64,000 nt of DNA from Rhizophagus clarus. Taxonomy: Eukaryota; Glomeromycota; Glomeromycetes; Glomerales; Glomeraceae. The stretch lies in NCBI GenBank assembly GCA_015698045.1, contig BLAL01000013.1, positions 434,001 through 498,000 of the forward strand. Reading direction: 5' to 3'. Below, piece after piece: positions 34,484 through 46,127 of this stretch; the stretch's first letter is position 1, and every line of letters begins with the position of its first letter. The notes under the pieces were generated by a model. It was not told where the DNA came from and did no database searches. It saw nothing but the letters and a program-made list of their open reading frames with translations. A program made the position numbers and the translations under genes.

Positions 34484-36210
34484 AATGAATTGATAGGATA
34501 AAATTTCTTACCAATACATCCATAGAATTTTTATAGATCGATGACATATTAAATGTGTCACATGCATATACAAATTAACGCCTGCAGGCACTTGATATGG
34601 AATATTACAATGGATTATACAGATAATAGCCTTCAATGTATTGCTTTTTAAGTTATATACGCCAATATTAGATGATTGATGAGGGCGAATTTAGCTCTGT
34701 GATTAATACGCCAATACCTTATAAGTTGTACGCAGTCGAAGATCTTTTAATTTATCTATAATAGTAAATTCTATAATCCAAATTTATTTCTTTAAATGCA
34801 GCATGATATAATTCCAAATAACTGACAATTAAAGTTAATTACTTGCGCCAATTATTAATTGCCTGCGGGCTGCAGCATGCGTAATATGTGTAATATGTCT
34901 ACTTTATGTGAAATATGCAGATGACAAAATGAATATTTACCTGCACATGGGCTCACAGAATGGTTTAAAATATATTGCAGAATTGAAATTAATAACGCCA
35001 ATTATTTGTAATAATAATGCTAATATGACTACAATATTAAAAAAATAGTCATTAAGCCCTAACCTTATCACTACAATTCAAATGCTTCAATTTTTTTTTG
35101 TAAGTTTTTAAATTCAAATATTTATTTGAATAAAACACAAATTTGTAAAAAATTTGAAATATGTAGCGAGTCTTAAACTTTTGTTTTACCTTTAAATAAA
35201 AATTATTTAAGTATATAAAATTATGGTCAGATTTTATATTAACCGGATTTTTTTTAAGCATCAAAAATGAATCTGAACTAAATAAATTATATTTTCTCTT
35301 TTAAAATATTTTAAATTAAATAATTGTTTAACCGTTAAACTAACTTAATATGATGACGATTCTCAGTCGATATAACGAACTCGACATTCATCCCACTTTA
35401 ACCAAACAAATACGCTAAGTTTCCCCATATTATAATGAAACAACAAAAATAAGTCCTTAAGTTCTTCGTTATAATCATATGAATTTGAAGTGAAAGTTGG
35501 AGTTCGTTACATCATAAGCTGGCTGTAGTTTCTGTTCTATTGATATCCACATAATCCTTATGCGTGGATCTTATTTATATAAATATATATATATTTTTTT
35601 TTTTTAAAAAAAAAGTCCGATAATATTAATTTATTGTAGAGTAATATTATAGTATATACAGTGTATTAATTGTACCTCCCGTAAGCATATTTTTCAGGGA
35701 CGAAATTATATAATGCCAGTTAATGTTTATAATGCTCCAGTTCTAATCATCTAAATTATAATCATCTTAATCATCTAAATCTAATAGATTATATTTTTTG
35801 GTCCATCAGCATCACAAATTCTTATCACATACTTTAATATCCACAAGTACTACTTAAATTACTAACTAACGCTATAATAATTAATCATCTTGATCTAAAT
35901 CACGGTGATGGTTATAGACGATGACTTAGTTAGCATACTATTCTTTAATTTCAAAATACAACGTAAAAAACGATGAAATCAAGGACATACAGCATTACAT
36001 GTCTTTATCAATGATAGTAATATTAATAATAATTCTAATAGTCGTATTGTACTTTATTCAAATTTAAAAAGAAAAAAAAAATAACAAATTTTACATCACT
36101 TTCACTAATAAAAGAATAAAACCCTTTCTAGAATAAAAATTTGTAGAAAAAATTTTTAATAGGAAATATCTTGATTAATGCCCTATTAATAAAAAATAAC
36201 AACTAATAAA
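34484..36210. other. Intergenic
   Basis: AT-rich with no gene. A decayed pogo/Tigger-like end may lie at 35355-35385 (CAGTCGATATAACGAACTC) with an inverse GAGTTCGTTA near 35500, giving a possible 150-bp relic. A long run of AT at 35575-35620 stands out. The 70-codon minus frame at 35052-35264 has no coding features. Confidence 0.35.
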
Positions 36211-36450
36211 CTAAAGTAATTGACTTATCCCCATAACTCCTATCTTTACAGCTCTTGAACTTAAGTTTTTAGTTAACATAAACGCTGCAGCTCCAGTTAC
36301 TATGCCCGCAGTATCGCAAACGACACTTAAAGATCCATCGAGAAGTCGTTTTTTTGCTGTTTTTTCCTTCCCTGACACATAATAAAAACCTGAAGCAGTA
36401 AGTTGATAAACTGAACCAACAACCGGTACGAAACTAAAACATTTTGACAT
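36211..36450 (-). CDS. C-terminal part of the GTPase gene, or a small separate ORF (79 aa)
   Basis: Begins 26 bases after the stop of the GTPase frame and lies in a different frame. That frame stays open back to about 36505, overlapping the end of the GTPase frame, so a one-base indel could have separated two halves of one protein. It has a Gly/Ala-rich amphipathic to hydrophobic tail (SVYQLTASGFYYVSGKEKTA, later DTAGIVTGAAAFML), which could associate with membranes. An independent gene with ATG at 36450 cannot be excluded. Confidence 0.45.
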   Translation of the reverse strand: MSKCFSFVPVVGSVYQLTASGFYYVSGKEKTAKKRLLDGSLSVVCDTAGIVTGAAAFMLTKNLSSRAVKIGVMGISQLL

Positions 36451-36476
36451 ATTATTCTCGATGGTTTGGGATGGGC

Positions 36477-37064
36477 TTAAAACTTCTGGTTCAATTCCAT
36501 TATTGATAATTCATTTAATAAATGTTCAAGACTTTTTGTTCTCTGATCTCGATCAACATGGTAGTAATTTTCATTTTCGTTACAAGGGAAATCCACTGAA
36601 ATAACTGGGTAATTACCAAGCTTTTCTTTTATTAGTTTAACATTTTCCTCTTTCTTGGCCCATTCTGGTCCACTATTTGTGACAATGATGACAAAATTTT
36701 TCTCTCCATCTTTAAAAATCTTTTTAAATATCTCGAATAAACGAACATCATCTTCAAGATTTTTAAATCTTTTAACATAACATATATAATGTAATGGAAT
36801 TCTGCCCATAGAAAACAATTGTCTTATCTTTTTGATGGCTTCATTATTACCGGTCGAACCAAATCCAATTGTATCATACACTACAAAATCTTCATTAGCG
36901 TTAGCTGTTAAATATTCGGTTACTGGCTTGGCACTATTACCAATTTTAAAATAGTTTTCACTATCTCGATAAATGTTTCCTTGAGTTAACATGTTAGCAA
37001 TAGATGATTTTCCATCCCCGGAACGACCACAAAGGACAATATTTTTTCTGTCTTTAATGTACAT
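36477..37064 (-). CDS. AIG1/IMAP-like GTPase (195 aa, probably truncated by a frameshift)
   Basis: Small P-loop GTPase. Walker A/G1 GRSGDGKSS is at residues 13-21 and the G3 motif DTIGFG at 64-69, with an upstream T49 that may serve as the switch I threonine. A TNSG at 129-132 stands where TKxD-type specificity motifs lie in related proteins, so base recognition is atypical, as in AIG1 GTPases. Start is ATG 37064. These GTPases switch or polymerise on membranes; the role in fungi is not known. The frame ends NELSIMELNQKF. An overlapping frame continues into 36450-36211 and may be the lost C-terminus. Confidence 0.75.
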   Translation of the reverse strand: MYIKDRKNIVLCGRSGDGKSSIANMLTQGNIYRDSENYFKIGNSAKPVTEYLTANANEDFVVYDTIGFGSTGNNEAIKKIRQLFSMGRIPLHYICYVKRFKNLEDDVRLFEIFKKIFKDGEKNFVIIVTNSGPEWAKKEENVKLIKEKLGNYPVISVDFPCNENENYYHVDRDQRTKSLEHLLNELSIMELNQKF

Positions 37065-37384
37065 ACTACTTTTTTAAAATAAATATCGTAAAAGATTAGT
37101 TAATAAGGTGATAGAGTATTGAAGAATACAAAAAGAAAATGGTACCGAAATTTATTGAACTGAAAAAAATTCCCACGGTAACGGAATACTGACAATCAAA
37201 AAGATCGATTATCATATGGCATTAACTATAATTTGGTAATGAACTTGAACAAACTTGTTTTAATCAAGATAAGCGTTTTAAGCTAAATATGACTTACAGA
37301 ATATAATTTATGATATAATTAATACTAAAGGAAGGAATCATACAATATAATAATTTTACTTTAACGTAATAAAAAAGTTTGATA

Positions 37385-38120
37385 ATGGTGTAGTTGGCCG
37401 AAAAATTCAGCCGAAGGTGCAGTAAATTTTCGGCTAACAACACCTAGCCCATGTTGATCTTGAATATTTTGTTCATTCAACCACTACTATTCACGGCTAG
37501 ATATTTTCGGTTAACTTTAAAAACAATATTTTTACCGTAATTAACATTTAACGTTGCTAGTGTAATACAATAATTACATGATAAATTAATTATGTAATAC
37601 AGAATTATCAATTATTAAATAGTATTTTTTACTTTATAAATGATTTTAAGTCTTTGATTTTCTTTTTAAAAATTAAATACCAGTTTTTATTTTTTTGATA
37701 TTATAGACGTGGAAAAATATTCAATTCGCCAAAAATTTACTGCGTCTTCAGCTGAATTGTGAATTTGCTAAATCACAAATTTGGATTTGGGCAATCGGCT
37801 GTTTCTAAAATTATTAAAAGTTCTGAAATACATTATACAAATGTCTTGACAAGAGATGATTATGAACCAAGAAACAAAAGTAAGGCATTTATAGTATAAT
37901 TAAATTGAATAATAGTATAATTAAAATAAATTTGTTTGATCATTTATTATAGCTTAAACAAAGTATAAATGGTCATAAAAATTTTATTATTAGTATGTAA
38001 ATTTAACAAACTTTAAATGAATAAAAAATATTCAAGATCAACATGGATTTTTTTCGGCTAGGTGTTGTTAGCCGAAAATTTACTGCGTCTTCGGCTGAAT
38101 TTTTCGGCTAACTACACCAT
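37385..38120. mobile_element. Pogo/mariner-type element relic, 736 bp
   Basis: Terminal inverted repeats of about 65 bases start ATGGTGTAGTTRGCCGAAAA and include CTAACAACACCTAGCC. They are flanked by TA (37383-37384 and 38121-38122). An internal plus-strand fragment at about 37760-37880 reads KFGFGQSAVSKIIKSSEIHY, which resembles the CENP-B-type helix-turn-helix of pogo/Tigger transposases. The rest of the transposase is gone. Arms repeat the palindromic word GCCGAAAATTTACTGCG. Confidence 0.75.
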
Positions 38121-38378
38121 TATAAAAGTTAAATACCATATCTTTATTCGCTGATCATTTTTATTATTACACGCTATAAAATATTTTTAGCTTATTTTTT
38201 TTCACTATATACAATTTGCATTTTGCCGAAATGATGATCAGGGGAATTTTATAAATTTTCACAACGTCACATAGAATTCTAAAAATTTTGTCATAATTTG
38301 AATTAGTACGATTATTTGGTATATTTTAACTTTTCCATTTCATCGAAACTTATCTTTCTCAAGATATAGAAAACAAAA

Positions 38379-38765
38379 ATGGAAAATACGAATAATGAAG
38401 ATCCGAAGCCAAAATAAAAATCAAGTCCTGCCCCGATTGTGTTTGTTCCCTCCATTCAATAACGAAGATAATGAATGTAATTATTATGGAATGAATACTT
38501 CAAGACAATTTTATTAAAAGTTACGACTACTGATGATGATGCTACATACTTGGAGATGTAAATATAATGAAGATGAAACATATTTTTGTATTGGAAACAT
38601 TTAAGAACGGTATAAAAATTGCTTTAGCATTTCATGTTTTAAATAGGTATTCGCTTCCTATCATTCCCTAAATACTATAATAAAGCTATTTGAAAACTTA
38701 AAATAAAATGTAGCATGTGGAGAACCAGTTTATCATTCAGAAAATTCAAGCGTAGTGTAATGATT
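38379..38765 (+). pseudogene. 5' fragment of a kinase gene
   Basis: Matches the first 390 bases or so of the kinase genes at 39679 and 62934, beginning ATGGAAAATACGAA. A CTT/TTA-to-stop change at codon 13 and several indels break it; later pieces correspond to CPTCGEPVYHS in the intact paralogue. It keeps the conserved upstream leader (38255-38378). The kinase domain is absent. Confidence 0.75.
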
Positions 38766-39548
38766 GTCAAAACTAATAATCATATTAATATAATTAGTGA
38801 ATAATGAAAAAAAAAAAAAATGGTAATTCCTAAAGTAACAAATAATGCGGTGACATATAGTCATAGAGTAGTGATCTACATATAAATATTACCGAATACA
38901 CGCCACGAATGATTTTTTCATTTATCGCTGTTTTCGGATGAATCAGGTGATGGTCACATGAGCTTGAGATAATAGAAGTTCGCACTTTGCAGGAGTTCGA
39001 AAAAAATATTTGAAAAGTTCACGAATTTATTTATAAGATACAAACAAAAAAAAAATTTTTTTTTAGAATTAGTAACTTGATAAAATTAATTATCAAAAAA
39101 AATAAATAAATAAATAAAAAAAATCACTCGCAAACTCTCTTAATTCACTAATTATTCTGTATTACATTGTACAATTTCACGTATTTTTGAAAACTGATAA
39201 TAAAAATTTTTAACGATTACTATTGACGGCATAAATTATACAATACTTTTGAACAATAATAATTTTTTTTTTTTTTTTTTTTTTGTTTATTCGTTAAAAT
39301 TCCAAAAAGATAGTGTAAATATCATAACTTTATGCGTTGATCATTTTTAAATTATTACATGAATAACTAACTGTATTTATAATTTTCACAATATACGCTT
39401 GTCTCAAACCAGTATATTAACCAATAAGCTTTTAGTGTCGGACATTTTGAACTACGTGACATTTGTTCCACTTAAACAAGAAATTAAACTTGCCATAGAA
39501 GTCTAGAACTTAATAAAGAAATCTTCCGTAAAAGAATTCTTTTCAACG
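38766..39548. other. Intergenic with a decayed transposon end
   Basis: At 38908-38990 the words TTTATCGCTGTTTTC and GATGGTCACATGAG resemble the left end of the Tc1-like element at 47054 (TTTATCGCCGTTTTC, CGATCACATGAC), so one decayed end may lie here. A 20-base T run is at 39267-39286. No gene. Confidence 0.35.
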
Positions 39549-39678
39549 TCACATAGAATTCTATAAAATTCTAAGAATTTTCTTTATAATTTAAATTAGT
39601 GCGATTAAATATATTTGGTATATCAATTTTTCCATTTCATCGAAACTTATTATCTTTCTGAAAATATAAAAAACAAAA
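39549..39678 (+). promoter_or_regulatory. Conserved kinase 5' leader
   Basis: The 130 bases before the ATG share ordered blocks with 38255-38378 and 62830-62933: CACATAGAATTC, then ATTTGGTATAT, then TTTCATCGAAACTT, then CTTTCT...ATATAAAAAACAAAAATG. The spacing is nearly constant. It is probably core promoter plus 5' UTR. Confidence 0.5.
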
Positions 39679-41989
39679 ATGGAAAATACGAATGATAAAG
39701 ATCCGACACCAAAATTAAAATCTAGTCCCGTCCCGATTTTGTTTATTCCCTTTAACAACAAAGATAATGAATGTAATAATTGTGGGAATAATTACTTCAC
39801 GACACGTTTATTTACAGAAATATTGTAAAGAATGTTTATTTAAATTTATTGAAGATACGACCACTGATGATGATGCTACATACTTGGATGTGCATATTAG
39901 AAAAGATAATGCTCGATATATTGAACATGAAATAGATTCTTGTACGGGAAATATTCAAAAATGGTGTAAAGATTGCTCTAATATTTCATATTTTAAACAA
40001 GTAGTCTCTCCTTTATCATTCCCTAAATATAACAAGGCTATTGAAAAACTTATAATAAAATGTCCTACATGCGGAGAACCGGTTTACCATTCAGATACTA
40101 GTTACATTGACTATCTAATTTCTTTTGGATGGGTAGAATCTTTTCTTACTAGAAAACCTATTTTAATTCTTTATCTACCATGGTGGGATGCTAAGGATAA
40201 ATGTATAGTTTGCAAACAAGTCCTAGAACTTTTTTCTAATTGTCAAAAATCATGTTTACACTGTTATACAACTTATATTGGATGTAGATATTGTTTAACA
40301 ACAAATATTATTTTCGGAATTACTGATAAGTCACAATGTAAAAAATGTAAAAGAATAATCACTATTAATGTTATTAACATCCCAAATATTGGTAGTGGTA
40401 ATTATGAAATAGACGAGTTCCTTTATCATACTAGATTTAATTATAATAATTATAATGCAATTGCTAATTATATAGATTATCATAATAAAAATCAAGTATG
40501 GTTTTATGATTTTATTGAAAAAAAACTTGTAAATAACGTTCAACCGATAATAGAATGGATTCCATATTCTCAAATTAAAGATTTCAAAAAAGTAGCAAGA
40601 GGAGGATTTGGTATTGTTTATAAAGCAACTTGGTTGCAAAATTATAATGGTGATATTGATGAACATGAGAGGTTTAAAAATATTTTCAATTCTGATTCTG
40701 ATAATTCATTTGAAAGTAGTTCATTACTTAACGTTGCTGTAAAGAGATTTTTTTCGCAGAACATCAAAACAATTCTAAATGAGGTAACTGTAATTTATGT
40801 GTCATAGTATTATATAATTATTAAAATTTTGAAGTTGTAGTATTTAATACTAATATGAAATTTTTAGTTAAAATCACTTTTCCGATGTTATGATGAAAAT
40901 TTAGTTATTAAATATTACGGTATTACACAAGATCCAGAATCAAAAGACTTTATGTTAGTGATGGAATACGCAAATGGTAAAAATTTACATAAATATGTTC
41001 GAGAAAATTTTGAGGATATTACATGGAATGATAAAATAAATATTTTATGGAAAATTTCAGAAGGGTATCATTACTTTATGATATGTTTATTAATTATTAT
41101 TAATTTACTAATATATTTCTATTCCTTTATTTTAGACTTATCACTATTCATGAAAAAAATTTCATACATCGAGATTTTCATAGCGGAAATATATTTTTAT
41201 CAGAAACTGACTCATATCAACGTTGGCAAATTGGAGACTTAGGATTAACACAGCATTCAAACGATATTTTTTTAAATGATGAATTATATGGAATAATATC
41301 TTATACTGCACCAGAAATACTTAATTGTGATAAATATTCAAGAGAATCTGATATATATAGTATGGGTATGATCATGTGGGAACTTACAACAGGTCGTAAA
41401 CCTTTTGATAATTTAAAACATGATATAACTGAAAGTGAGCTCATGTTATTTATTATTGATGGAAAAAGACCTGAAATCACGAATGATACTCCTGAATGTT
41501 TTTCTAATTTAATGAAAAGATGTTGGGATTCTAACCCTATAAAAAGACCTTCTGCAATAGAAATTTATGAAACTTATTACTTCTGGTTATTTAGAGAAGA
41601 ATATGTTAAACAATTTAACGAAGCTGAAGAAAAACGATTAGAGTTAATAGAATTAAAAATACTTGGCCCCGAATTTACCGTATCTAGTCTTACCTATACT
41701 AACTTATCTACAAACACATTAAATAATAGACCAAGTTAAGTTTACTTGATTTTTTTTTTAATTACCAGTCTACTTGTGACTAATATTAGTCAATATTTGC
41801 ACTTTAGATAATAGGTTTAATTCAATTGAAAGATCGAATAATGGAGGTACTTTTATAGTAAATTTTGTTTTCTTAAGAAAAAGTGATAAATATAAAATCA
41901 TAAAATTATATTATATATACTTATTTTTAGGTTATATTTCGAAGGATGTTGATTTCGATATTGAGAGGTATTTGTATAATAGTAAATAA
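39679..41989 (+). CDS. TKL-type kinase with N-terminal CxxC ladder, early frameshift
   Basis: Exons: 39679-40783, 40868-41064, 41136-41734, 41808-41846, 41931-41989, all with GT-AG introns and consistent phases. Relative to the paralogue at 62934, two bases are missing near 39815, so the frame from ATG 39679 stops after about 45 codons. Translation from ATG 39767 would give 636 residues without the first Cys pair. The remaining N-terminus carries eight CxxC or CxxC-like pairs (for example CPTC, CIVC, CRYC, CKKC) that probably bind zinc. Kinase motifs: ARGGFGIVYKA, VAVKRF, HRDFHSGN, DLG for DFG, APE, KRCWDSNPIKRP. The two small 3' exons give the tail DVDFDIERYLYNSK. Substrate unknown. It may be a recent pseudogene or use the downstream start. 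Confidence 0.75.
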
Positions 41990-42087
41990 TTATTGTAATG
42001 TTTAAACTGATGTGCTGTTTTTTAATTCAATTAATTAATTACCAATTATAACATCTTAGTTGTTCAATAAGTAAAAATACGACCGAT

Positions 42088-44217
42088 ATGATTACTTGTA
42101 GATCTTTAGTTCCACATTCCAATGATACAAATAATGAAAATAAGCATACCAATAATACAAATAATGTAAATAATGGAGATCCAACGCCGAAATTAAAATC
42201 TAGTCCCGTACCAATTTTATTTGTTCCATTTAATAATAAGAAGAATGAATGTAGTAATTGTGGAAATGAATATTCTAAATCACCTTTATTTGAACAGAAG
42301 TATTGCAAAAATTGTTTATCTTATTATATCAACCAAATAGAAAATATCCATGCATACATGGTTGTGCATATGAGTAATAATAATACTCGATGTATTTCTG
42401 ATATTTTGTATTTTAAACAAATAGTCACTCCCTTTCTAACTCCAAAATATATTGAAGAGAAGATTGAAGAAAAGTGCGAATTATGTGGGAATTTAGTTTA
42501 CCAGGAAATATGTAATATTAATGATAGATTTTGTTCGGGTTGTTATTTAATTTCTTCCGAATGGGTAGATTCATCTTTGACTAAAAAGCCTATTCCAATT
42601 CTTTATTTACCATGGTGGGATGTTTCTTATGATTGTATTACCTGCGGTAGACACTTGGAATTTATATCAGACCATCAAAAATGGTGTTCAACTTGCTTTA
42701 TGATATATATTGGATGTAGATATTGTTTGACAACAAATATTGTTTTTGGAGTTATTGATAAATTACAATGTAAAAAATGTAAAAGAATAATATTTATCGC
42801 TATTGACATTGCCAATACCACCAGTGGAAATTATGATATGGATGTTCTTTTAGGACTTAATACTAAAAACTATTATATGGTTGTTAATTATAATAATTAC
42901 ATAGATAACATTGGTAATGGATTTAATTCATTACAAGTTTATGAATTCATTAAAGAGAGATTTAGTGACAGATATAATCCGATCATAAAATGGTTTCCTT
43001 ATTCTCAAATTGTAGATGTTGATTATATGACAAAGGGTGGATTTAGTATTATTTTTAAAGCAAGTAGTGTTAAATATGGAACCATTGCCTTAAAATCACT
43101 CGATGATAAATACTTTTTAAATGAGGTATCTACTTGTATCATATTTTTAATCCTAACTTTATTAAATCAATTAATATGCATATTTATAATTTCAGTTAAA
43201 ATCACATAGTCAGTGTTGGAGTAGATTCGATGTCATTGTCAAACTATATGGATTCACACGACATCTTGGAAATTATATATTAGTAATGGAATATGCAGAT
43301 GGTGGAGATTTACGTAACTATTTGCGAAAAAATTTTGTAAATATTACGTGGATGGAAAAATTAATGATCTTACAAAACATTACAGAAGGGTATATTAATT
43401 TTACATTTATTAATATTTGTTCTAATCATTCTTATCGGAATTTATTAATTTCCTTTTATAAATATTCAGACTCCATGCTATCCATAAAAAAAATTTTATA
43501 CATCGAGATTTTCATAGCTGTAATATATTATTAAAGTATGAAGGTTCTAGAAATTTATGGAAAATTGGAGATTTCGGATTGTCACAACATACTGATGATA
43601 CTACTTTATTGGATGATGGAATATATGGAATATTACCTTATATTGCACCAGAAATATTTAGACGCACTATCTTTTCAAAAGCCTCTGATATATATAGTAT
43701 GGGTATGATCATGTGGGAACTTACTACAGGTCGTATACCTTTTGATGAAGTTTATCATGATCATAATTTAGTCATAGAAGTTATTCTTGGAAAACGACCT
43801 AAAGTTACAGAAGACACTCCTATATTTTTTTCTAATTTGATGGAAAGTTGCTGGAATTCCAATCCTTTAAAAAGGCCTCCTATATCTGAAATTTTAGAAT
43901 CCGTTAGTTGGTATAAATATGGATATACAACTTTATTTGAAGAACAATTTATGCAAGCTGAAGAAAGACGATCAGAATTAATAAATCTAAGGAATGAACC
44001 ACATTCACTTCTTGATTATTCTAGCAGACAATTAAGATCTTTTATTTCCAAGAATTCATTAGAATTTTCAATAGATTCGTTTAATAGAGAACAAGGTATT
44101 TATGATTACTTTTAAACTTGATATTAATTTTTTAAGAGTATTGCTTGTAAATTAGAATGTTTTTAATAATTTTTATTTATAGGATATTATTCTGATTGTG
44201 AGGATTGTGCGATTTAA
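42088..44217 (+). CDS. TKL-type kinase with N-terminal CxxC ladder (630 aa)
   Basis: Exons: 42088-43125, 43196-43389, 43470-44095, 44183-44217, with phases that agree. The last exon is short and ends the protein YYSDCEDCAI; without it the frame would stop at 44115. An Asn-rich start is followed by Cys pairs CSNC, CKNC, CELC, CSGC, CITC, CSTC, CRYC and CKKC. Kinase: GGFSIIF loop at 317-323, Lys336, HRDFHSCN at 422-429 (Cys where the family normally has Gly), DFG at 445-447, APE at 470-472. The active-site residues are intact. It lies 100 bases downstream of the 39679 kinase in the same orientation, a tandem pair, and encodes the same architecture. Role probably in signalling; partner unknown. 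Confidence 0.88.
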
Positions 44218-45234
44218 TACTATAATTTATAACAGTACAAAAGAAATAAAAGAAATATTTACTAATTATCATTATATATTTAAATATGTCGTTCTCATCA
44301 ATAACGATTTTACCACTCAGATACTCAATAAAATATATTGATTTTGATCAAACAAGAATAATGTTGAAGAATTAAATATTTGTGGTTTTAAAAATACAGT
44401 CAGATCTCGATATAACAAAGTAGGCATATGGACTGATCAGGCCTTCGTTAATAAGATAGTTCAAAATTTGTTAATACTATAATGAATTATTCGGTATAGT
44501 AGAAAATTTTGGTATAATACGATAAAATATAGAAAATTCAATGCACTTGTAAAATGTCACGCAAAGAAAACTACAAAATTTAAATTATCAGTCTTTTACA
44601 AAATAGATTATTAAAATAGTAAAATTGCTTATTTGATGAAAAATTTCATGAAAACAACATAAGTTATCATTTATATTAAAGTCTATCTTTTAAAATCTTT
44701 GTTATAACATATTAAAATAAAAATTCGTTTTAATGAAAATTTGTTACAAAAAAAGGTTCATTTTGTATATGCGAGTTATAAAAATTACTTAGATTCTGTA
44801 ACACATTTAATCAGTGATATTCAGTGTAACGAGAATTTTTTTTATATGTTAAAATCTTCATTATATCAAAATTCGCTATATTTTCATACAGTATATTAAT
44901 TATTACACGTTATTATAAATACTCCATTAAAAATAAGAAACGTATATTAAATATATTATTCTGTTCATATTTTCTTAACATTATTTACTTTATTAAACTA
45001 GAATATACGAATATATTTTAATATCATCAACTTAATATTCAAAACTACTTACTGGGATCCGATATTTCCAAGTCGTGACTGAAGAAAAATACAAAAAAAA
45101 AAACTTTTTAAAGTTGTTTTGAGATTGTACGAAACTTGCCCAGAGATCCTGTATTCCTGCTTGACATCGGAATCAGATTCCTACAATAAAAAAACCGAAA
45201 CGTAAATAAACGTTTCATTATAATAAATAAATTG
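44218..45234. other. Intergenic with a pogo-like MITE
   Basis: Holds the candidate MITE listed at 44397-44892. The remainder is AT-rich with no gene. Confidence 0.4.
44397..44892. mobile_element. Candidate pogo/Tigger-type MITE
   Basis: The left end CAGTCAGATCTCGATATAAC follows a TA. The right end, inverted, reads CTGTATGAAAATATAGCGAA and then TTTTGATATAATGAAG and is followed by TA. The CTCGATATAAC-type core is typical of Tigger/pogo ends. The arms match only partly and the interior is non-coding, so this is tentative. Confidence 0.4.
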
Positions 45235-46127
45235 CCCTATAAAAAATATGTGTCCGGATAATGTCCAGAAAATGTCCAGAAAAATTGTCTAAATAATTGT
45301 CCGGAAATTCTGGACAGGACCCCGAGCAATACTGAAATAGGTAACAGAAAATAATGCGTAGAATAGGCCAAAATAATTATGAAAATCATTCCTTATTTAG
45401 ATACATTTTGATAACGTTGGTCAGAAATATATTACTTTATTTAGTAACTGACTGACATTATCATAATTCCGGCCCTGAAAAAATGCGTAGAGCTAATAGT
45501 AAATTTTTGCCAAAAATTTGTTACTAATTTATATATTGTTCGGGGTCCTTTCTGGACACTGTGTGTCCGGAAACTGTTCCGAAAACACTGCATTTCCGGG
45601 ATATTAGGAATTTGTCCTGAAATTGTCCAGAAATGTATTTTTGTAAAATTTTGCCACAAAAGATGATCAATGGATAGATGATCATCATTATTCCTTAACC
45701 CAGAATTTTTATATCATAGATATATAGTATTTTTGCCTGCTCTGCAATTTTAATTAGTACGACAGAAAAGATTTTGAATGTCAGTTTTGTGCTTTTTGCA
45801 TTTTTTTACAAAATTAAATTTATCCTTTTTTGGAAATAGTATCCAGAATTTGTCCTGAACTTTTTCATGTCCGGAATTTGTCTATCTGGTTTTTTTGCTA
45901 TGTCCAGAATTTGTCCAGGTTTAACTGTCTGGAATTTGTCCAAAATTTTATACCGAACAAATACTGGATGAATTCTGGACAAAGTTAGGACATGTCAAAA
46001 TTTTAAGTATCAGAAGTGTGTCAGACATGTACCAAAAAAGTGGACATTTTCCAGACACATCAGATTTATTCCAGACATTTTCCAGACATTTTTGATAACA
46101 TTTTCCGGACATTTATTTTTTATAGGG
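45235..46127. mobile_element. CCCTATAA-family MITE, 893 bp, with nested insertion
   Basis: The ends CCCTATAAAAAATATGTG and the inverse of CCCTATAAAAAATAAATG are flanked by the 3-bp duplication TTG (45232-45234 and 46128-46130). It is the reverse complement of 28854-29503 except for a 242-base interruption: the element at 45316-45549 plus its duplicated target. The interior is made of TGTCCGGA/TGTCCAGA words. Confidence 0.85.
45316..45549. mobile_element. AGGACCC-family MITE, 234 bp, nested
   Basis: The ends AGGACCCCGAGCAATA and the inverse of AGGACCCCGAACAATA are flanked by a perfect 8-bp duplication TTCTGGAC (45308-45315 and 45550-45557). The empty site is present in the sister element near 29430. 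Same end-type and duplication length as 58369-59782. An 8-bp duplication occurs in several superfamilies (hAT, P, KDZ), so I leave the class open. Confidence 0.85.

Noticed and set aside
40331..40666. Minus-strand frame inside the kinase at 39679, with a like frame at 63576-63926
   Set aside because: Shadow of the conserved kinase exon on the other strand.
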